Assembly (NCBI GenBank): GCA_021234155.1
Contig: JAJEKV010000056.1
Span: 2,153,330 to 2,217,329, forward strand
Direction of reading: 5' to 3'
DNA length: 64,000 bases
DNA from: Isoetes taiwanensis
Lineage: Eukaryota > Streptophyta > Lycopodiopsida > Isoetales > Isoetaceae
In this document: in pieces, positions 43,451 through 55,688 of the stretch
Numbering within the stretch: the stretch's first letter is position 1
Layout: every line of letters begins with the position of its first letter
Translations under genes and position numbers: made by a program
The notes under the pieces: generated by a model
The model's input: only the letters and a program-made list of their open reading frames with translations
Databases searched by the model: none
Told to the model about the DNA's origin: nothing

Positions 43451-45205
43451 GGCATTCTTGAAGCTAGAGGAGGAGCGCACAGATGAGGCCGATTTTGAAG
43501 AGCACTTCCGATCTACTGTTGTTTGTTTCTCTGATGCCAGCGGATTAGATACTAGCGCCTGATTTCGTGCATTGTATTTTGTTTGCTGATCAAACCAGAG
43601 GGAAAGAATCCAGGGAACATCCGGCCAAAAATTCCTGTTGTTTTTGTTCTCTGGGCTTCCAGTCCAAAATCTGGTCCTGTCAAGCTTTCGGCAGCAAAAC
43701 GTACCATAGGCAAGGATTTGAAAGCAGGTTCTGAAGCAGGTTCTTGTGAATCGGCCACTTTAAGCCGAGGATTTGAAAGCAGGTTCTGAAGCAGGTTCTT
43801 GTGAATCGGCCACTTACCGCAAATCAGTTTCCCATTTTGCTTTTATAACTGATATAAGCTCCACTACTGTATCACTTCATAGCATGCACTGCAGCAGCAG
43901 AGTTATTCTAAACGCAAAGTTATTCTTCAAATGGACAAGTCGATTTGATTACTTAAGTAATGGTAATAGATTTTGAAGCTACATGTGACCTATTAGGCTG
44001 GCTGGACCCCCAAGAGATAATAGAATTTTCTTCGGTTTTAGTAACAAAGTCATTGGCAGTGGAGGATACATTTCAGACTTATTTAAAGCCTGCCTGTCAT
44101 CCCATATTGACCGAGTTATGTAAGGACCTTACGGGAATACAACAGCCTCAGGTTAGTGTTTTAATTCTGAAAAATCTCATTGGTTCAAGTTTGCTGGTTT
44201 TAGTACTTCAACGACTTAAATGTTTGATGCCTAGCCACTATCATGTTTTTATTGATAAGTGCTGGGATACAATGCCAAGTATAATAGATGCAGTTTCGAA
44301 AGTACAATTATACCCCACATGGACTTCCAGCATTGTATCAGGTTCTCTACATAGTAGATTTTGTAGGAGGCTATTTGAGGATCTATTTCATAGAGGGACA
44401 AGATTCACAGCATGAAGTAAACATTGTGATAAGAATTTAGCTCTATAGTTTTGCCACAGCTTGTATTGTGATTAGACGACAAGCTATGACAGTGCATCTT
44501 GCAGAGACCATCACCCATCAGACCATCAGAAAGATCTATTTACGATTCTCTATTTGTAGAGTTTGCCCTATATGTAATCAGTCTGTAAATCTGTCATTGC
44601 TGTGTCCGGCCTTGAGCACTATTTATTTATGCTTTCTGGCTGTCTCACTAAGAAAACGCAATAATAAACAGGAGGAATATTTATTTTGCAGGTTGACGAT
44701 GGAGTTTCTTTGGCAAAAGCTTTAGCAATGCATGATGATTGGCTTGGAAAAAGGGAGTGAAATGCAGATTTTGCAATCGTAACATGGTTAGATTGGGACT
44801 GTAGGGACATGCTTGATTCTGAATGGAATCTGAAGTGTCTAAGCAAACCCACATACTTCGACAGGCAAGTTTCATGAGCAAGTACTTTTAGTGCCGTACT
44901 TCAAAGAAGAATATAGCTTGCAGTATTTTTATATTTTACCCATATTTTAAAGGTGCTTTTTGCTGGTTCTCAGGTGGATAAATTTAAAGGTCCCCTTCCG
45001 GAGACACTATGGCCAACGCTGTGACTTGATGAAAGCAGTTGCAAGGGCTGGCCTGACATGGCAGGGACGGCTTCATTGTGGTTTGAATGATGCCAAGAAT
45101 ACAACTTCTATTGCGTTAGAGTTGTTGAGAAAGGGAGTTGATCTGGACATAACAGCTAATCTTACATTGACAAGGGCTTTGTATAAAGCTGCAAAGAGGA
45201 CTTGA
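43451..45205 (+). pseudogene. ERI1: ERI1-like 3'-5' exoribonuclease gene, unit B
   Basis: Upstream exon-like piece from 43,451; exons 43,958-44,151, 44,692-44,864 and 44,974-45,205, with the same splice sites as unit A including the GC donor. The same GTGAAATGCAGA frame problem is present, and one A fewer in the preceding A run shifts the frame again. HCGLDD reads HCGLND here; the catalytic His and the last Asp are kept. The GAAGCAGG change at 43,788 makes its 53-bp tandem repeat perfect. Confidence 0.78.
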
Positions 45206-47595
45206 CTAGAATAAAAGTGCAGAACATATAAACACCACAATCTGGCTGCTGGGGCACATCTCTTGAAAGCATCATTGCATGAGATTTGAAAATTGAAGAT
45301 GATTTTACGAATTCTCACACATCTGTGCCACTGATCTTGGAGGTGAAGAGGATATAGTTCTAGAAGTCATGGAAGGCTAAATATGGCATTTTACGGACTT
45401 CATTGATAGTTCTACAGCATTTATCTCCATGTCTGATAATTGAGCAGACATTGAAGAGATTGTTTGAGTAAACAGGGCATGAAGTGTGTGCCTAAAGATT
45501 GATATGTGAAAAAGATGCAGGTACATTTCTGAAGATATCCTCTAAAAAGGCAAGAAATTATAAAATTTCTATTTTGTGCTAGAAAAATACTAATCTGTGA
45601 CACTTTTTGGTGGTGGTCTTGCACTCGAAGGGGAATGCTTAATACACCAATGGCATTTAGACACATGACAAAAGATGAGAATGCAAGACATATGTGGGGG
45701 TGTAACTATTAAGCTGTTGCCAAAATAGCTTAAATGAACCAACTCCAAAAATATTACTCCTTTCCCATTTCCTATTATTAAGGCAATGTTGGTAAGCTTT
45801 TGTTTTTTATTTTTTATTGTTTTATTGTGACTAAATGCTATTCCAAGATGCCTACATGCTTGCTCAAGCATGTTCCATATTTCCAAAACTTGGAACATTA
45901 ATCCTGTGCACATGGCTTCAAATTTAAAATTACCATATATCATAGCTCTTATGATTTACAAGTACTTAGGCTTGAGAACATTGTTAAAATGCATGTTGCA
46001 TAAGGATCTTTTCACGCTTTTGAGAACATTGTTAAAATGCATGTTGCATAAGGATCTTTTCACAACATATATAATGCGGTTTCCATATCTGTTTGAGGGA
46101 ATATTTTTCCCAAAAAAAACATGGGGAGACACGTGGAAGTGTTTATTCTAAAAGCAAAGCTTAAAAAAGAAGAACTAGTCAAAAGCACGTTTGATTACAT
46201 TGCATAGCAAATTGCAAGAAAATGGGTGGTGTTTTGTAATATACAATTGAGCTAGTTTTAATATCTTTTAATTAAACTCATGCGGACTAGCAAGCACAGT
46301 TGACATATATGTCGGCTTGAACCAATGCATGAGATATCAAAGCGCAATTTTTTTTCTTCTGGGACTCGTGTTGGCTAGCAAGTGCAGTTGACATCGGTTG
46401 ACATATTATGTGCGAGAGATTATGTCAAAAGCCAAGCCAAGCCGAGAGATTAACATTTCTTTTAAAAAATTTTATGATAAAAAAAAAAATCATTTGGGGC
46501 CAACAAATTTCATATAAAAAATTTCTCCTTTTAAAAACGTTCTTGTGAGTTTTGGAGCAAAGGTTGGTGCTAAGAATTCATATGGACATAAAATGGACTC
46601 ATATTTTCAAGTAAAATAGTACTTTTCACTTACAAACATGCACATTGTATTGTTTTTTTGAAGAAAGATGATTAATGCCTTTGTCATAGCTGAATAATTT
46701 CGTCAACAAAATCGACCGCTTTCTTCGGTTCATCTTTGGAAAATTCACTTATACCATAAATATGTTGATGCGAATTTCAAAACCGGTTTTAAACACAAGA
46801 CCCGAATAGTTCATCTTTTAGCCATTGAAACCCGGGGAATAGTCCTTATTTCAATTTTCAAAAGCGAGGGGCCTTATCAATTGAGGGAAGTGCGCGAAAA
46901 GGATTAAACAAATTTGCATCACATACACTCTTGACATTCTTCACGCAAAATGATCTTAGACAATAATTGAAAAAAGGAGCGGGAAAAGCAGAGGCCCAAA
47001 TCATATGCAACAAAAGGAAAGATTAAATCCAACCTTATCTTTCTCATATGGCAAGCCGTAGAGCTTCATGCGCTATGGAAAGAGATGACTACGTCGAAAT
47101 TGGATTTTAAGAAAATGCAAGAGTATGGAAGCAAAATGCGCACCCATTAAGGTCTTTCTTGTATAAGAAATTAGGCGAAGCTTCAAGGTTCGCGTCTGCA
47201 GATATGATGGAATAGGCGTGGAGTATTCGTTCAAAGAAAGGCGAGCATTTCATTGTATCATTGTGGAGAAGCAACGGGCATGCATAAAAGGCGATTTCAT
47301 GGTCGCATGCAAGAAATCCATCGAAAAAAAATGAGATCGGACCAAGCAAGTGGTGGCCATCTGGGTTTATTGGATGCGGATGAGGAAATACACGGCGTTC
47401 AAATTGATATGGACACTTTTGCCTTGCATCATATACATGCTAACCTAATAAGCAAAGTTCCTCATTATACGGACCGAGAAAAATGGGTCTATTGGAAGTG
47501 CCGGTATCGGTTAGTATCGGTTAGAGAGTCCCCAAAACTAAAAATAGATGTCGACCAAGTAAATTGTGGGGCATTATCTACTACATCTCCCCCTC
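45206..47595. other. Intergenic DNA, unit B
   Basis: Counterpart of 27,697-30,090, including the 48-bp tandem duplication near 45,972-46,066 and the unassigned block at 47,220-47,595. From about 46,680 on, differences from A cluster at CAG/CTG. Confidence 0.5.
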
Positions 47596-48526
47596 GAACC
47601 ATATATTATCCTCGTGATCATTTGTGACATTCACACGGAAAAAGTGAAAAACAATCAAGCATTTGTCAACACCGCCTCGATGCATTCTACTTTGCGAGAG
47701 ACACATAATCCAAAATGAGACACCATTACCGCATCCGGTTCTTCACTCCAAAGAATCCATCTTTGCTTGCCACTACTGATGCGTCTTGATGCACCGACAA
47801 CCATGATTGCACCTCGTAGGAGAGCAAAGAATGATTTAAAATATCGGACTAGGTATTAAGAGCTCACAAATTGGACTAAATACTTACAGAGCCGGGAGGT
47901 AGGATAGCATCAAAGCGGTCAACTCCAAACATCCCCAAGTTTGACAAAGTAAGCGTCCCTACAAGGAAGAAGCCGTTAATGATTTGTGCATTTAGGACAA
48001 TAAAATAACCAAGAGCATATGCACGTGTCATAAAAAGCAACATGCATTTGTTGTCCACAAGGTGAACCACGGACCCATAATCAGGGTGATAAACTCTCAA
48101 TTTGGGTTTTGGCTTCTAGAAAAAAGGGGCTCGTAAATCAATTTCTATAAGTGAATTTCATTGGCTTGATTTTTCAAGCCCATCGCCAACATAGGTCTAA
48201 ATCATTACCTTATCAAAAACAAATTATAGCAAAGGGTAGCGGGGATTATTGCTAGAACAAACAAGGAAAGTATTTAGAACAAAGGTTGGGGTGTGCTAAA
48301 AACTATTATCTAGTATGTAAAGGATATGAGATACTACACTATAACGGACAACAAATCGATGCTTGTTATACATTGCTATATTCATGAGGTTTTAAAGCGC
48401 TTCATGCGTGCTTTGTCAACAAGCTCTTTCCATGCTTTGGAGAGTGAATAAATATCGACCTAGAGATTAACCAGAATAAGAATCAACGGAAAGTAGTATT
48501 CATTTAGAACTTCCAAAACCAATACC
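47596..48526 (-). pseudogene. LTA2: Plastid pyruvate dehydrogenase E2, 3' exons, unit B
   Basis: Exons at about 48,371-48,459, 47,888-47,958, 47,729-47,812 and from 47,634 match unit A. Splice donors and several codons look damaged (for example ACAG|GT became GCAAT|GT), again at CAG/CTG. The 3' truncation after DHR-IYG is the same as in A. Confidence 0.8.
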
Positions 48527-50119
48527 TTATAACCATCATTCATTTAAATTGGGTTTATGTCTGTTCCAAAAGCACGCCACTTTTGCATACCCCTTTTTGA
48601 AAGTAGTGTTGTGGTGGTCCATCTTATGTTATGCAATAATACAATCTTTAACCCATATTCGGTAGTTTGACTATTAATTTGAATATAGTAAGGAAAGTCA
48701 TGTTTGATTAGAATTTGTAGGCAGCAAAACATTCATATACACAAATGTTTTTTACAAAGTATTGGACTGTATATGCAGATTCCACCACGAAGGGACTAAA
48801 CCCTTTTTAGTCAAATAAGACTCATTATAAGCATCTACGTTCTTAGTTTTCTCTTGTTCTAGATGTATTTTCACAACATTTGCTAATGTTATATCAGCAG
48901 TCAACCCACTAATAATGGACTTAAATAGCACCACGAAACCATTCGTTGAGTAAAACCACAAGACCATTCATTGTGATTCAACGCATGAGATTGATTATAA
49001 AGACATATAAGAGGATCATCATCTATGATTATTGTATATATAAAAGCACGTAGTTATATAAAAGTAAAAAAGAAAACAAACATTCATTATGTTACAGTTA
49101 CAAGCAAAATAAAAGCCAACAAGAAGTCTTAAAGGTGTTCCATCGAGATTAAATTGCCATATGCTAGACACTCCATAACATGTTTAATATTGGAGTTGTT
49201 ACAAAATACATTGGCTCTTTTGAGCTTATAAATGTAAAGAATACGGAGAAACATTGGTATATAGGCCATAGCAGAGCACGCCAAGCGTGATTTAATGTTA
49301 CAAAATACATTGGCTCTTTCGAGCTTATCCTATACTAGATATGAAGAAACATTGATATATAAGCCATAGCAAAACACGCCAAGCGTGATTTAATGTCAAA
49401 TGGCAATGCACCCCATAAAAAAAACTACCTATTCTACTTACTTTGAATTGCGAAAAAGCTTTAATCAATATGCAAGTTGCAAGCATTATGCGGAGATTTC
49501 TACCAAGATGAATCTTCAATTGGTGCCGTCCTAATTGGCACCGTAGATAATATTAGACAAATTAATAGACAATAATAATAATAATAATAAGAAATATGAG
49601 AGACATTGAACTAGTAAACAAAGGGCAAAGATTAAGGAGGCTATAAAAACAAGGGCATGTAAGTCTGAACGATGGATGTACGAAGGTGACATATTTTTGC
49701 CCTCCTTGCTAATGATTGTATAGGCCACATATGTGACCTAAAAATAGCCAGATGGATAAAATTATGATTGTGTGTAAGCAGTAAAACGAAGGTAAAGGAG
49801 TCGTACTGTATGCTAAATTTAACGTGACCTCTGTTCTGTGTTGCCGACTTGCGCTGTAGAAATGCCGAATTGCTAAATAGTTGCCGACATGCACTGTAAA
49901 CTTGCCGGAATTGTTGAATTGTTTCGAACCGCCGTAACTTAACCAAGAAACACGAGAACGATGATACTTGTTGCCCGATTTCTTCCACTATTTGCAACCC
50001 ATATCTAATGCAATTTTGGGGAGAGTAAACATAGATGAGGGCTAAATAGCCAAGGCTTTTAAGCTAAAAATATCACAAAAGCAAAAGGAGCAAATCGCTT
50101 AGCGTGTTTTAAAAAGAAA

Positions 50120-50365
50120 ATGCTACCACAGGTGCAATCAAGGCGCTTGCAAGCAGTTAAGGCTTTATCCAGTCAAGAATTGTCACTATCTGTTGAATCT
50201 AGCTTCTTATCATTTATAGGGGAGGAGATCAGCAATGAAAATTTAGATGCACTAGAATACAGATCAGGCCAATATACAAGCATTTCTTACTGCAGATTAT
50301 TAGCGGTCCAAAACTGTGATGGCATTTCAAGCACAATAGACTTTTGTGAAGCACCTCCAAGATGA
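50120..50365 (+). other. Conserved ~80-codon ORF, unit B
   Basis: Same frame as 32,645-32,893 (QSRRLQAVKALSSQELSL to EAPPR). No domain recognised. It ends about 100 bp before the copia insertion. Confidence 0.4.
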
Positions 50366-50465
50366 CTCCATATTTGAATCTGATTTCTATATACAGCTCA
50401 AGAAAAGTTCTTGATTTGTTGCAAAGGCAAAGAGCAATCACGCTTAGCGTGTTTTGAAAGGAAAG

Positions 50466-50947
50466 TGTTGGAATCAAACGCTTTGAGCCCGGGAATTGAA
50501 CCCAGAAGAAAATCCAAACTCAATCTTCTCCCTTAGCACCTCCTTCAAATCCACAAAGGATGCACCTGCTTAAAGCAAATCACAACCCACAGAGAATACC
50601 ACACAGGACTAGATTACGATTATCACCCGAAGCCCGACAAGCGGTATCTTCTACTATAGAAAACATCATATCACAGATAATCACTGTTTTGGCCCTGCTC
50701 CAACATCAAATCCGGACATCAGGAAACTCCAAAACTGTTTGACAACAAATGCCGAGTTCAACAAATCCGGCTAACAAAAACGATGACGTCGGCTGTTCCT
50801 GTTCAGAAAAAAACTTCTGCACTCTTCACCGAATATTTTTAGTCTGCTTTTCCCCTTTTATTTTTGTTCCATGCAAAACATATATGTAAACGCTAACCAT
50901 GTGTCATTTGGGTCAAGATGCCACCACTTAGGCATGTAATTCCAACA
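50466..50947 (-). repeat. Copia 3' LTR (left)
   Basis: 482 bp, TG...CA, with inverted ends TGTTGGAAT/ATTCCAACA. It differs from the other LTR mostly in one patch near 50,620-50,720, where CAG and CTG are replaced by CGA, CCG or CGG. Confidence 0.95.
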
Positions 50948-50960
50948 ATCTCCCCCTCAT
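50948..50960 (-). promoter_or_regulatory. Copia polypurine tract
   Basis: On the minus strand GAGGGGGAGAT lies directly before the 3' LTR. It primes plus-strand DNA synthesis in this family. Confidence 0.85.
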
Positions 50961-50962
50961 GC

Positions 50963-51847
50963 CTAAGTGCTCATGGTTCCAACATCTTCTATTCCTAAAT
51001 CCTTTTGAAATACTTTAAATTTCGATTCTGACAAAGCTTTTGTAAGAATGTCAGCACACTGTACCTCAGTAGGTCTATATAAGACGTTTATTTCTCCATT
51101 CTTTACTTGATCACGTATAAAGTGATTATGTAGCTCGATATGCTTTGTTCTTTCATGTAAGACTGGATTCTTAGTCATGGCAATACAACTTGTACTATCA
51201 CAATATAATGGTGTTGGCCCCTTTTGAATAATTCCTAACTCTGCTAGAAGCCGTCTAAGCCAGACAATTTCTCTAGATGCAAGAGACACTGCTGCATATT
51301 CAGCTTCTGCTGTAGAAAGAGCAATAGAGGTTTGTTTCTTACTTTTCCAAGAAATAGCAGACCCTCCTAGCAAGCAGACATATCCTGACCTTGATCTGCG
51401 AGTGTCCTGATCACCTCCCCAATCTGCATCTGCAAAACCTTCAAGTAATAGACCTTGCAATTTTACATCATGTTCACGTCTGAATACAAGACCATAGTCC
51501 TGAGTACCTTTCAGAAACCTTAAAATACGTTTTGCGCATTTCCAGTGACCTTCACCAGGATTATTTAGAAATTGGCTTAGCACATTTACTCCATATGAAA
51601 TATCAGGACGTGTACAAATTGATATATATTGAAGACATCCAATAAGCTCTCTATAAGGTCGATTCATCATGATATGCTCTTCTTCTTTTGTTTTGGGACA
51701 CATCTCAGAGTTGATTTTCTGCCCAGTTGCTACTGGAGTGCTTGCAGGCTTACAGTCTATCATTCCAAATCTTTTAAGCATGCCTAAAATATTTCGTTTT
51801 TGAGTAATAGCTATAAATCCCTTCTCTTTATCTCTGTAAATTTCCAT
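50963..51847 (-). CDS. Copia RT C-terminus and RNase H
   Basis: A 294-codon open frame, part of the pol polyprotein, so its first Met is not a real start. RT connection motifs include RPYRELIGCLQYISICTRPD. RNase H motifs include GFADADWGGDQDTRRSRSGY, then ISWKSKKQTSIALSTAEAEY and LYCDSTSCIAMTKNPVLHER. It ends DVGTMST. It is separated from the RT frame upstream by a single frame break near 51,850-51,880. Confidence 0.9.
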   Translation of the reverse strand: MEIYRDKEKGFIAITQKRNILGMLKRFGMIDCKPASTPVATGQKINSEMCPKTKEEEHIMMNRPYRELIGCLQYISICTRPDISYGVNVLSQFLNNPGEGHWKCAKRILRFLKGTQDYGLVFRREHDVKLQGLLLEGFADADWGGDQDTRRSRSGYVCLLGGSAISWKSKKQTSIALSTAEAEYAAVSLASREIVWLRRLLAELGIIQKGPTPLYCDSTSCIAMTKNPVLHERTKHIELHNHFIRDQVKNGEINVLYRPTEVQCADILTKALSESKFKVFQKDLGIEDVGTMST

Positions 51848-51876
51848 ACCTAATAGCTGTTTTTAAGCTCCCCAAA

Positions 51877-52440
51877 TTACGTCATTTGAAATCTTTTCTT
51901 TAGAATATCTTTGCAATAATTTAAGCAACCAATATCATTAGCAGCCATTACGCAATCATCTACATAAACTGCAATTATGCAAAAGTATCCATCTTTCCTA
52001 TAGATATAGACATTTCCATCCATATTTAGTTTTCCAAACCCATGTGTTTTCAAATGATTGTCAATACATACATACCATTGACGTGGAGCTTGTCTTAGGC
52101 CATATACTGCCTTCTGCAATTTCCACACCTTATCTCCATCAACTTCGTATCCAGGAGGCTGCTCCATATAAATTTCTTCATCCAAGTCTGCATTGAGAAA
52201 TGCCGTGCAAACATCCATATGATGTAACTCTAAGTTGTGCATATTAGCAGCAGCCATAATTGCCCTGACACTTGTTAATTTAACGATCGGAGAGAACGTT
52301 TCATCATAATCAATACCTTCTTTTTGAGTAAACCCTTTCGCCACCAGTCTAGCTTTAAATTTCTGAGTTTGCCCATCTGGTCCCTGTTTAATTCTAAAAA
52401 TCCATTTATTTCCAACAATATTTACGTTGGTAGGTGCATC
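51877..52440 (-). CDS. Copia reverse transcriptase
   Basis: The open frame 52,344-51,877 begins at AKGFTQKEGIDYDETFSPIV and holds MDVCTAFLNADLDEEIYMEQ, KAVYGLRQAPRQWY and the catalytic VYVDD. The domain continues upstream in broken frame to about 52,440. All palm Asp residues are present. Confidence 0.9.
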   Translation of the reverse strand, partial: DAPTNVNIVGNKWIFRIKQGPDGQTQKFKARLVAKGFTQKEGIDYDETFSPIVKLTSVRAIMAAANMHNLELHHMDVCTAFLNADLDEEIYMEQPPGYEVDGDKVWKLQKAVYGLRQAPRQWYVCIDNHLKTHGFGKLNMDGNVYIYRKDGYFCIIAVYVDDCVMAANDIGCLNYCKDILKKRFQMT

Positions 52441-52635
52441 AACCCGGTTTATCGTTCACATGCGTTCAAAAGAACTTAGTTTCTGCATTCATTGCATCCT
52501 TCCATTTCGGAATCTAGACTTTCTATAGCTTCATTATAGTTGCTTGGTGTATCAATTTCTAATCTGGACATAAAAAGCGGGGAATTACTGTTAGCCTTCT
52601 TCTCTTTCTTCTTGTTTTGCTCGGTAGCACTTCTC

Positions 52636-53560
52636 CTAGTACTTCTTAGGCCTCATCCCTTCCATATTGTGAAGTATCAAAAGATATCCCCTCTTTAAGC
52701 AATTCAAACCGGTCCTTCTTCTACGTCTTATTGGCTCGGGTGGTTCCATTTCGTTATCAGTATGCTCAGGCGACCCTTCCTGATCAGCTTCTTCATCTGC
52801 TTGATTGACAATGGCTTTTTCCTCCTTATCATCAAAATAATCTATCGGTTCCCAGTTAATATCTTTATCTGCATCTCGATCTTCTTTATTAGTACTTAGA
52901 AACCGATCTTTGTATAATATATTTTCAAAGAAAATGACATCTCGACTTATAATCCTTTGTCTTTTTATTTGGATCATAGAGCCTATACCCTTTTGATTCT
53001 TTATCGTATCAATAAAATATGTTTCCTTACTTCTATCATCCAATTTTGATATCTTATCATCTATTACCTTTGAATATGCCAAACAACCAAAAGCTTTAAA
53101 GTCTTTTTACCGATTGACGCTTGCGGTCCATAACTCATCCGGGATCTGACCATTCAGGGATCTGCTTGAGATCTTATTTTGAATATAGAACGCGGTATTT
53201 ACAGCTTCTGCCCATAAGAAATTTGGAAGACCTGCATGCTTTAACATAGCCCGAGCTGCTTCCATTACCGTTCGATTCTTTCTTTCGGAGACACCATACG
53301 TTGAGGAGTACCCTCTGCAAGTTAAGCGCCTTTTGATTCTCGTCTCTAAACAAAACCTTTTAAATTCATTTGATAAGTACTCTCCCCTCTATCTCGATCT
53401 TAAACATTTTTAATTTGCTTTTGTTTCACGTTCTACTTACGCAAGATAGGCTTTAAATGAGTTGAGCACGACTTTTTATGAGTTAAAAGTACCACTTAGC
53501 TTTTCTTGTATAGTCATCAATAAATGACACAAAATAGTATTTTCCACTAACACTTCTAAC
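52636..53560 (-). pseudogene. Copia integrase core and C-terminus, broken
   Basis: The frame 53,082-52,636 starts AYSKVIDDKISKLDDRS and includes QRIISRDVIFFENILY, the end of a copia integrase. Upstream (53,100-53,560) the core domain can be followed only in pieces through several frames, and its catalytic triad cannot be confirmed. CAG and CTG are almost absent here, unlike in gag and RT, so the damage may be technical. Confidence 0.7.
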
Positions 53561-53562
53561 TC

Positions 53563-53874
53563 TCATAGGTCCACATACATCCCCGAATGCACTAGGGCTA
53601 ATTTTTCATTTACCCGTTCACTCTTCATAGGAAAAGGCTTTCTACTTTGTTTGCCCAACATACATCCATGACACAAAGCACTTCCCTCACTATTATCTAT
53701 AAAGTCCAAACCGTCCAGTAACTTGTGTTTTTTCATAAAAATTATATTTTTCAAGTTCGTGTGGCCTAATCTCTGATGCCACAATTCCATTGAGTTTTCC
53801 TTTTCAACTTCACTTGATAAAATATTTATACTTCTAGGACAAAGCTCAAAAGCGATTTCCAATTCTTCTTGCAT
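53563..53874 (-). CDS. Copia GAG-pre-integrase / HHCC zinc domain
   Basis: The open frame encodes LWHQRLGHTNLKNI and then CHGCMLGKQSRKPFP, the HHCC zinc-binding start of integrase. All four metal ligands are visible. Confidence 0.85.
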   Translation of the reverse strand: MQEELEIAFELCPRSINILSSEVEKENSMELWHQRLGHTNLKNIIFMKKHKLLDGLDFIDNSEGSALCHGCMLGKQSRKPFPMKSERVNEKLALVHSGMYVDL

Positions 53875-54099
53875 ACAACACTATTTTTCCATTATCATGA
53901 ACTATACACATATGCTTGTCAAACAAGACTTTATAATTTTTATCAACTAAATCTGCTACAGATATTAGGTTTTTTATCATCCCTGGTACACACAATACAT
54001 TATTAATGGTAATAATTTTCCATCTTCTCCTATGAGCTCTAACACACCACAAGCTTCTACATTTTGCTTTTCTCCATTAGCCATACGCACACATCGAGC

Positions 54100-54491
54100 T
54101 TACTAGTCTCAAGCTTTCTTAAAATTTGTGAACTTTGCATCACGGATTTTTTCAGCTCGAGAATCTATAACCACGGGGTTAGAAATATTTTCATCACATA
54201 AATTTGACAAAGCATATGACTTTACCTCCTCCTCGGGAATTTCTTACGATCTGAGAACCTATAGTTGGCTTTGAAAAGGTAACATACGGACACACCTCTA
54301 CTAGAAGATCCCCTAAAGTTTTCCGTCCTCTTCCCCTTTTTATACACATATTGGCTAGATGACCAGCTCCTCCTTGAGGCATAGCATGAGCGGCCTCTAA
54401 TTCTAGTGCGGTTTGGCTTAATGTGTCCGGTTTCTCCACAACCATAACATATTACATCCTTACTTACGCCTCTTCCTCTCCCAAAATACAA
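54100..54491 (-). pseudogene. Copia zinc knuckle and protease region, broken
   Basis: A CCHC knuckle (CYGCGETGHIKPN) lies near 54,440, with the last Cys lost to a frame break. A protease active-site-like VVIDSRA (normally DSGA) lies near 54,175. Several frames are needed to follow it. Confidence 0.65.
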
Positions 54492-54598
54492 TATATTATC
54501 TCCCCTTGATCATAATTTCTTCTTGCTTCTCTTTTGCGTAATTTCAGGTCCTTGCAATACTTATAGCTTCTTCTTTAGTTCTAGCCATCGTGCGCGAA

Positions 54599-55165
54599 TT
54601 AAGGATGCAATATTTTCATCATATGCGACAAATACATCGAGATATAAAAAAATTTTTGATTGAGCGCAGAAAGAGGCCTGACACCTTCTAAATCCATAAA
54701 TATTCCATCCATTTTATCAAATAACTCAACCAGATCTTGACCACTTTCATATTTCAACATTCTTAATTCCTGTTCCAATTTATGTCTCTGAGATGCGGTT
54801 AACTGTTCATATTCATTTAACAAATACTGCCACATATCTCGTGGATCCATACCATGAATTGACGCTATAATACCATAACCAAGCTTTGAAATGATAATAC
54901 CTTTTGCTTGGGCTAAATCTTTTGCAGCATCCTTTGCGGCCTTTGCTGATTCCGCAGATACCTCCAGCTTTGACGATTCTGCAGCTTCATTCTTCATAGT
55001 TACTCGCCTTTGCTTCTCAGTTTCTGTGAGAGGACGAACCAAATCCCATAGCCCCTCTGCTTCCAAAGCCTTTTCAACTTTCATCTTCCATGCCTGAAAA
55101 CCAGATCCTCCTTTATACACCTTAACGTCAGCTAAAATAGAGGCAGCAACCTTATTAGATGCCAT
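54599..55165 (-). CDS. Copia gag
   Basis: The open frame extends to 55,201, but the likely start is the Met at 55,165 (MASNKVAASILADVKVYKG), because the longer start would lie at the LTR/PBS. The body is a UBN2-type gag: GFQAWKMKVEKALEAEGLWD, then LNEYEQLTASQRHKLEQELR and SGQDLVELFDKMDGIFMDL. The Ala/Lys-rich linker SAESAKAAKDAAKDLAQAKG is unusual. It ends near 54,599, before the zinc knuckle. Confidence 0.85.
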   Translation of the reverse strand: MASNKVAASILADVKVYKGGSGFQAWKMKVEKALEAEGLWDLVRPLTETEKQRRVTMKNEAAESSKLEVSAESAKAAKDAAKDLAQAKGIIISKLGYGIIASIHGMDPRDMWQYLLNEYEQLTASQRHKLEQELRMLKYESGQDLVELFDKMDGIFMDLEGVRPLSALNQKFFYISMYLSHMMKILHP

Positions 55166-55185
55166 CTCCCTTTTAGACTCAAAGG

Positions 55186-55200
55186 CTGGCTCTGATACCA
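55186..55200 (-). promoter_or_regulatory. Copia primer binding site
   Basis: Minus-strand TGGTATCAGAGCC, complementary to the 3' end of initiator tRNA-Met, two bases from the 5' LTR. Confidence 0.95.
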
Positions 55201-55202
55201 CT

Positions 55203-55688
55203 TGTTGGAATCAAACGCTTTGAGCCCGGGAATTGAACCCAGAAGAAAATCCAAACTCAATCTTCTCCCTTAGCACCTCCTTCAAATCCACAAAGGATGC
55301 ACCTGCTTAAAGCAAATCACAACCCACAGAGAATACCACACAGGACTAGATTACAGTATCACACAGAACTGACAAACAGACTGTCTTCTACTATAGAAAA
55401 CATCATATCACAGATAATCACCTGTTTTGCCCTGCTCCAACATCAAATCCGGCAGCATCCGGAAACTCCAAGGCCTGTTTCGGCAACAAATGCCGAGTTC
55501 AACAAATCCGGCTAACAAAAACGATGACGTCGGCTGTTCCTGTTCAGAAAAAAACTTCTGCACTCTTCACCGAATATTTTTAGTCTGCTTTTCCCCTTTT
55601 ATTTTTGTTCCATGCAAAACATATATGTAAACGCTAACCATGTGTCATTTGGGTCAAGATGCCACCACTTAGGCATGTAATTCCAACA
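55203..55688 (-). repeat. Copia 5' LTR (right)
   Basis: 486 bp, TGTTGGAATC to ATTCCAACA, followed by the GAAAG target duplication. It should hold the element's promoter. Confidence 0.95.
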
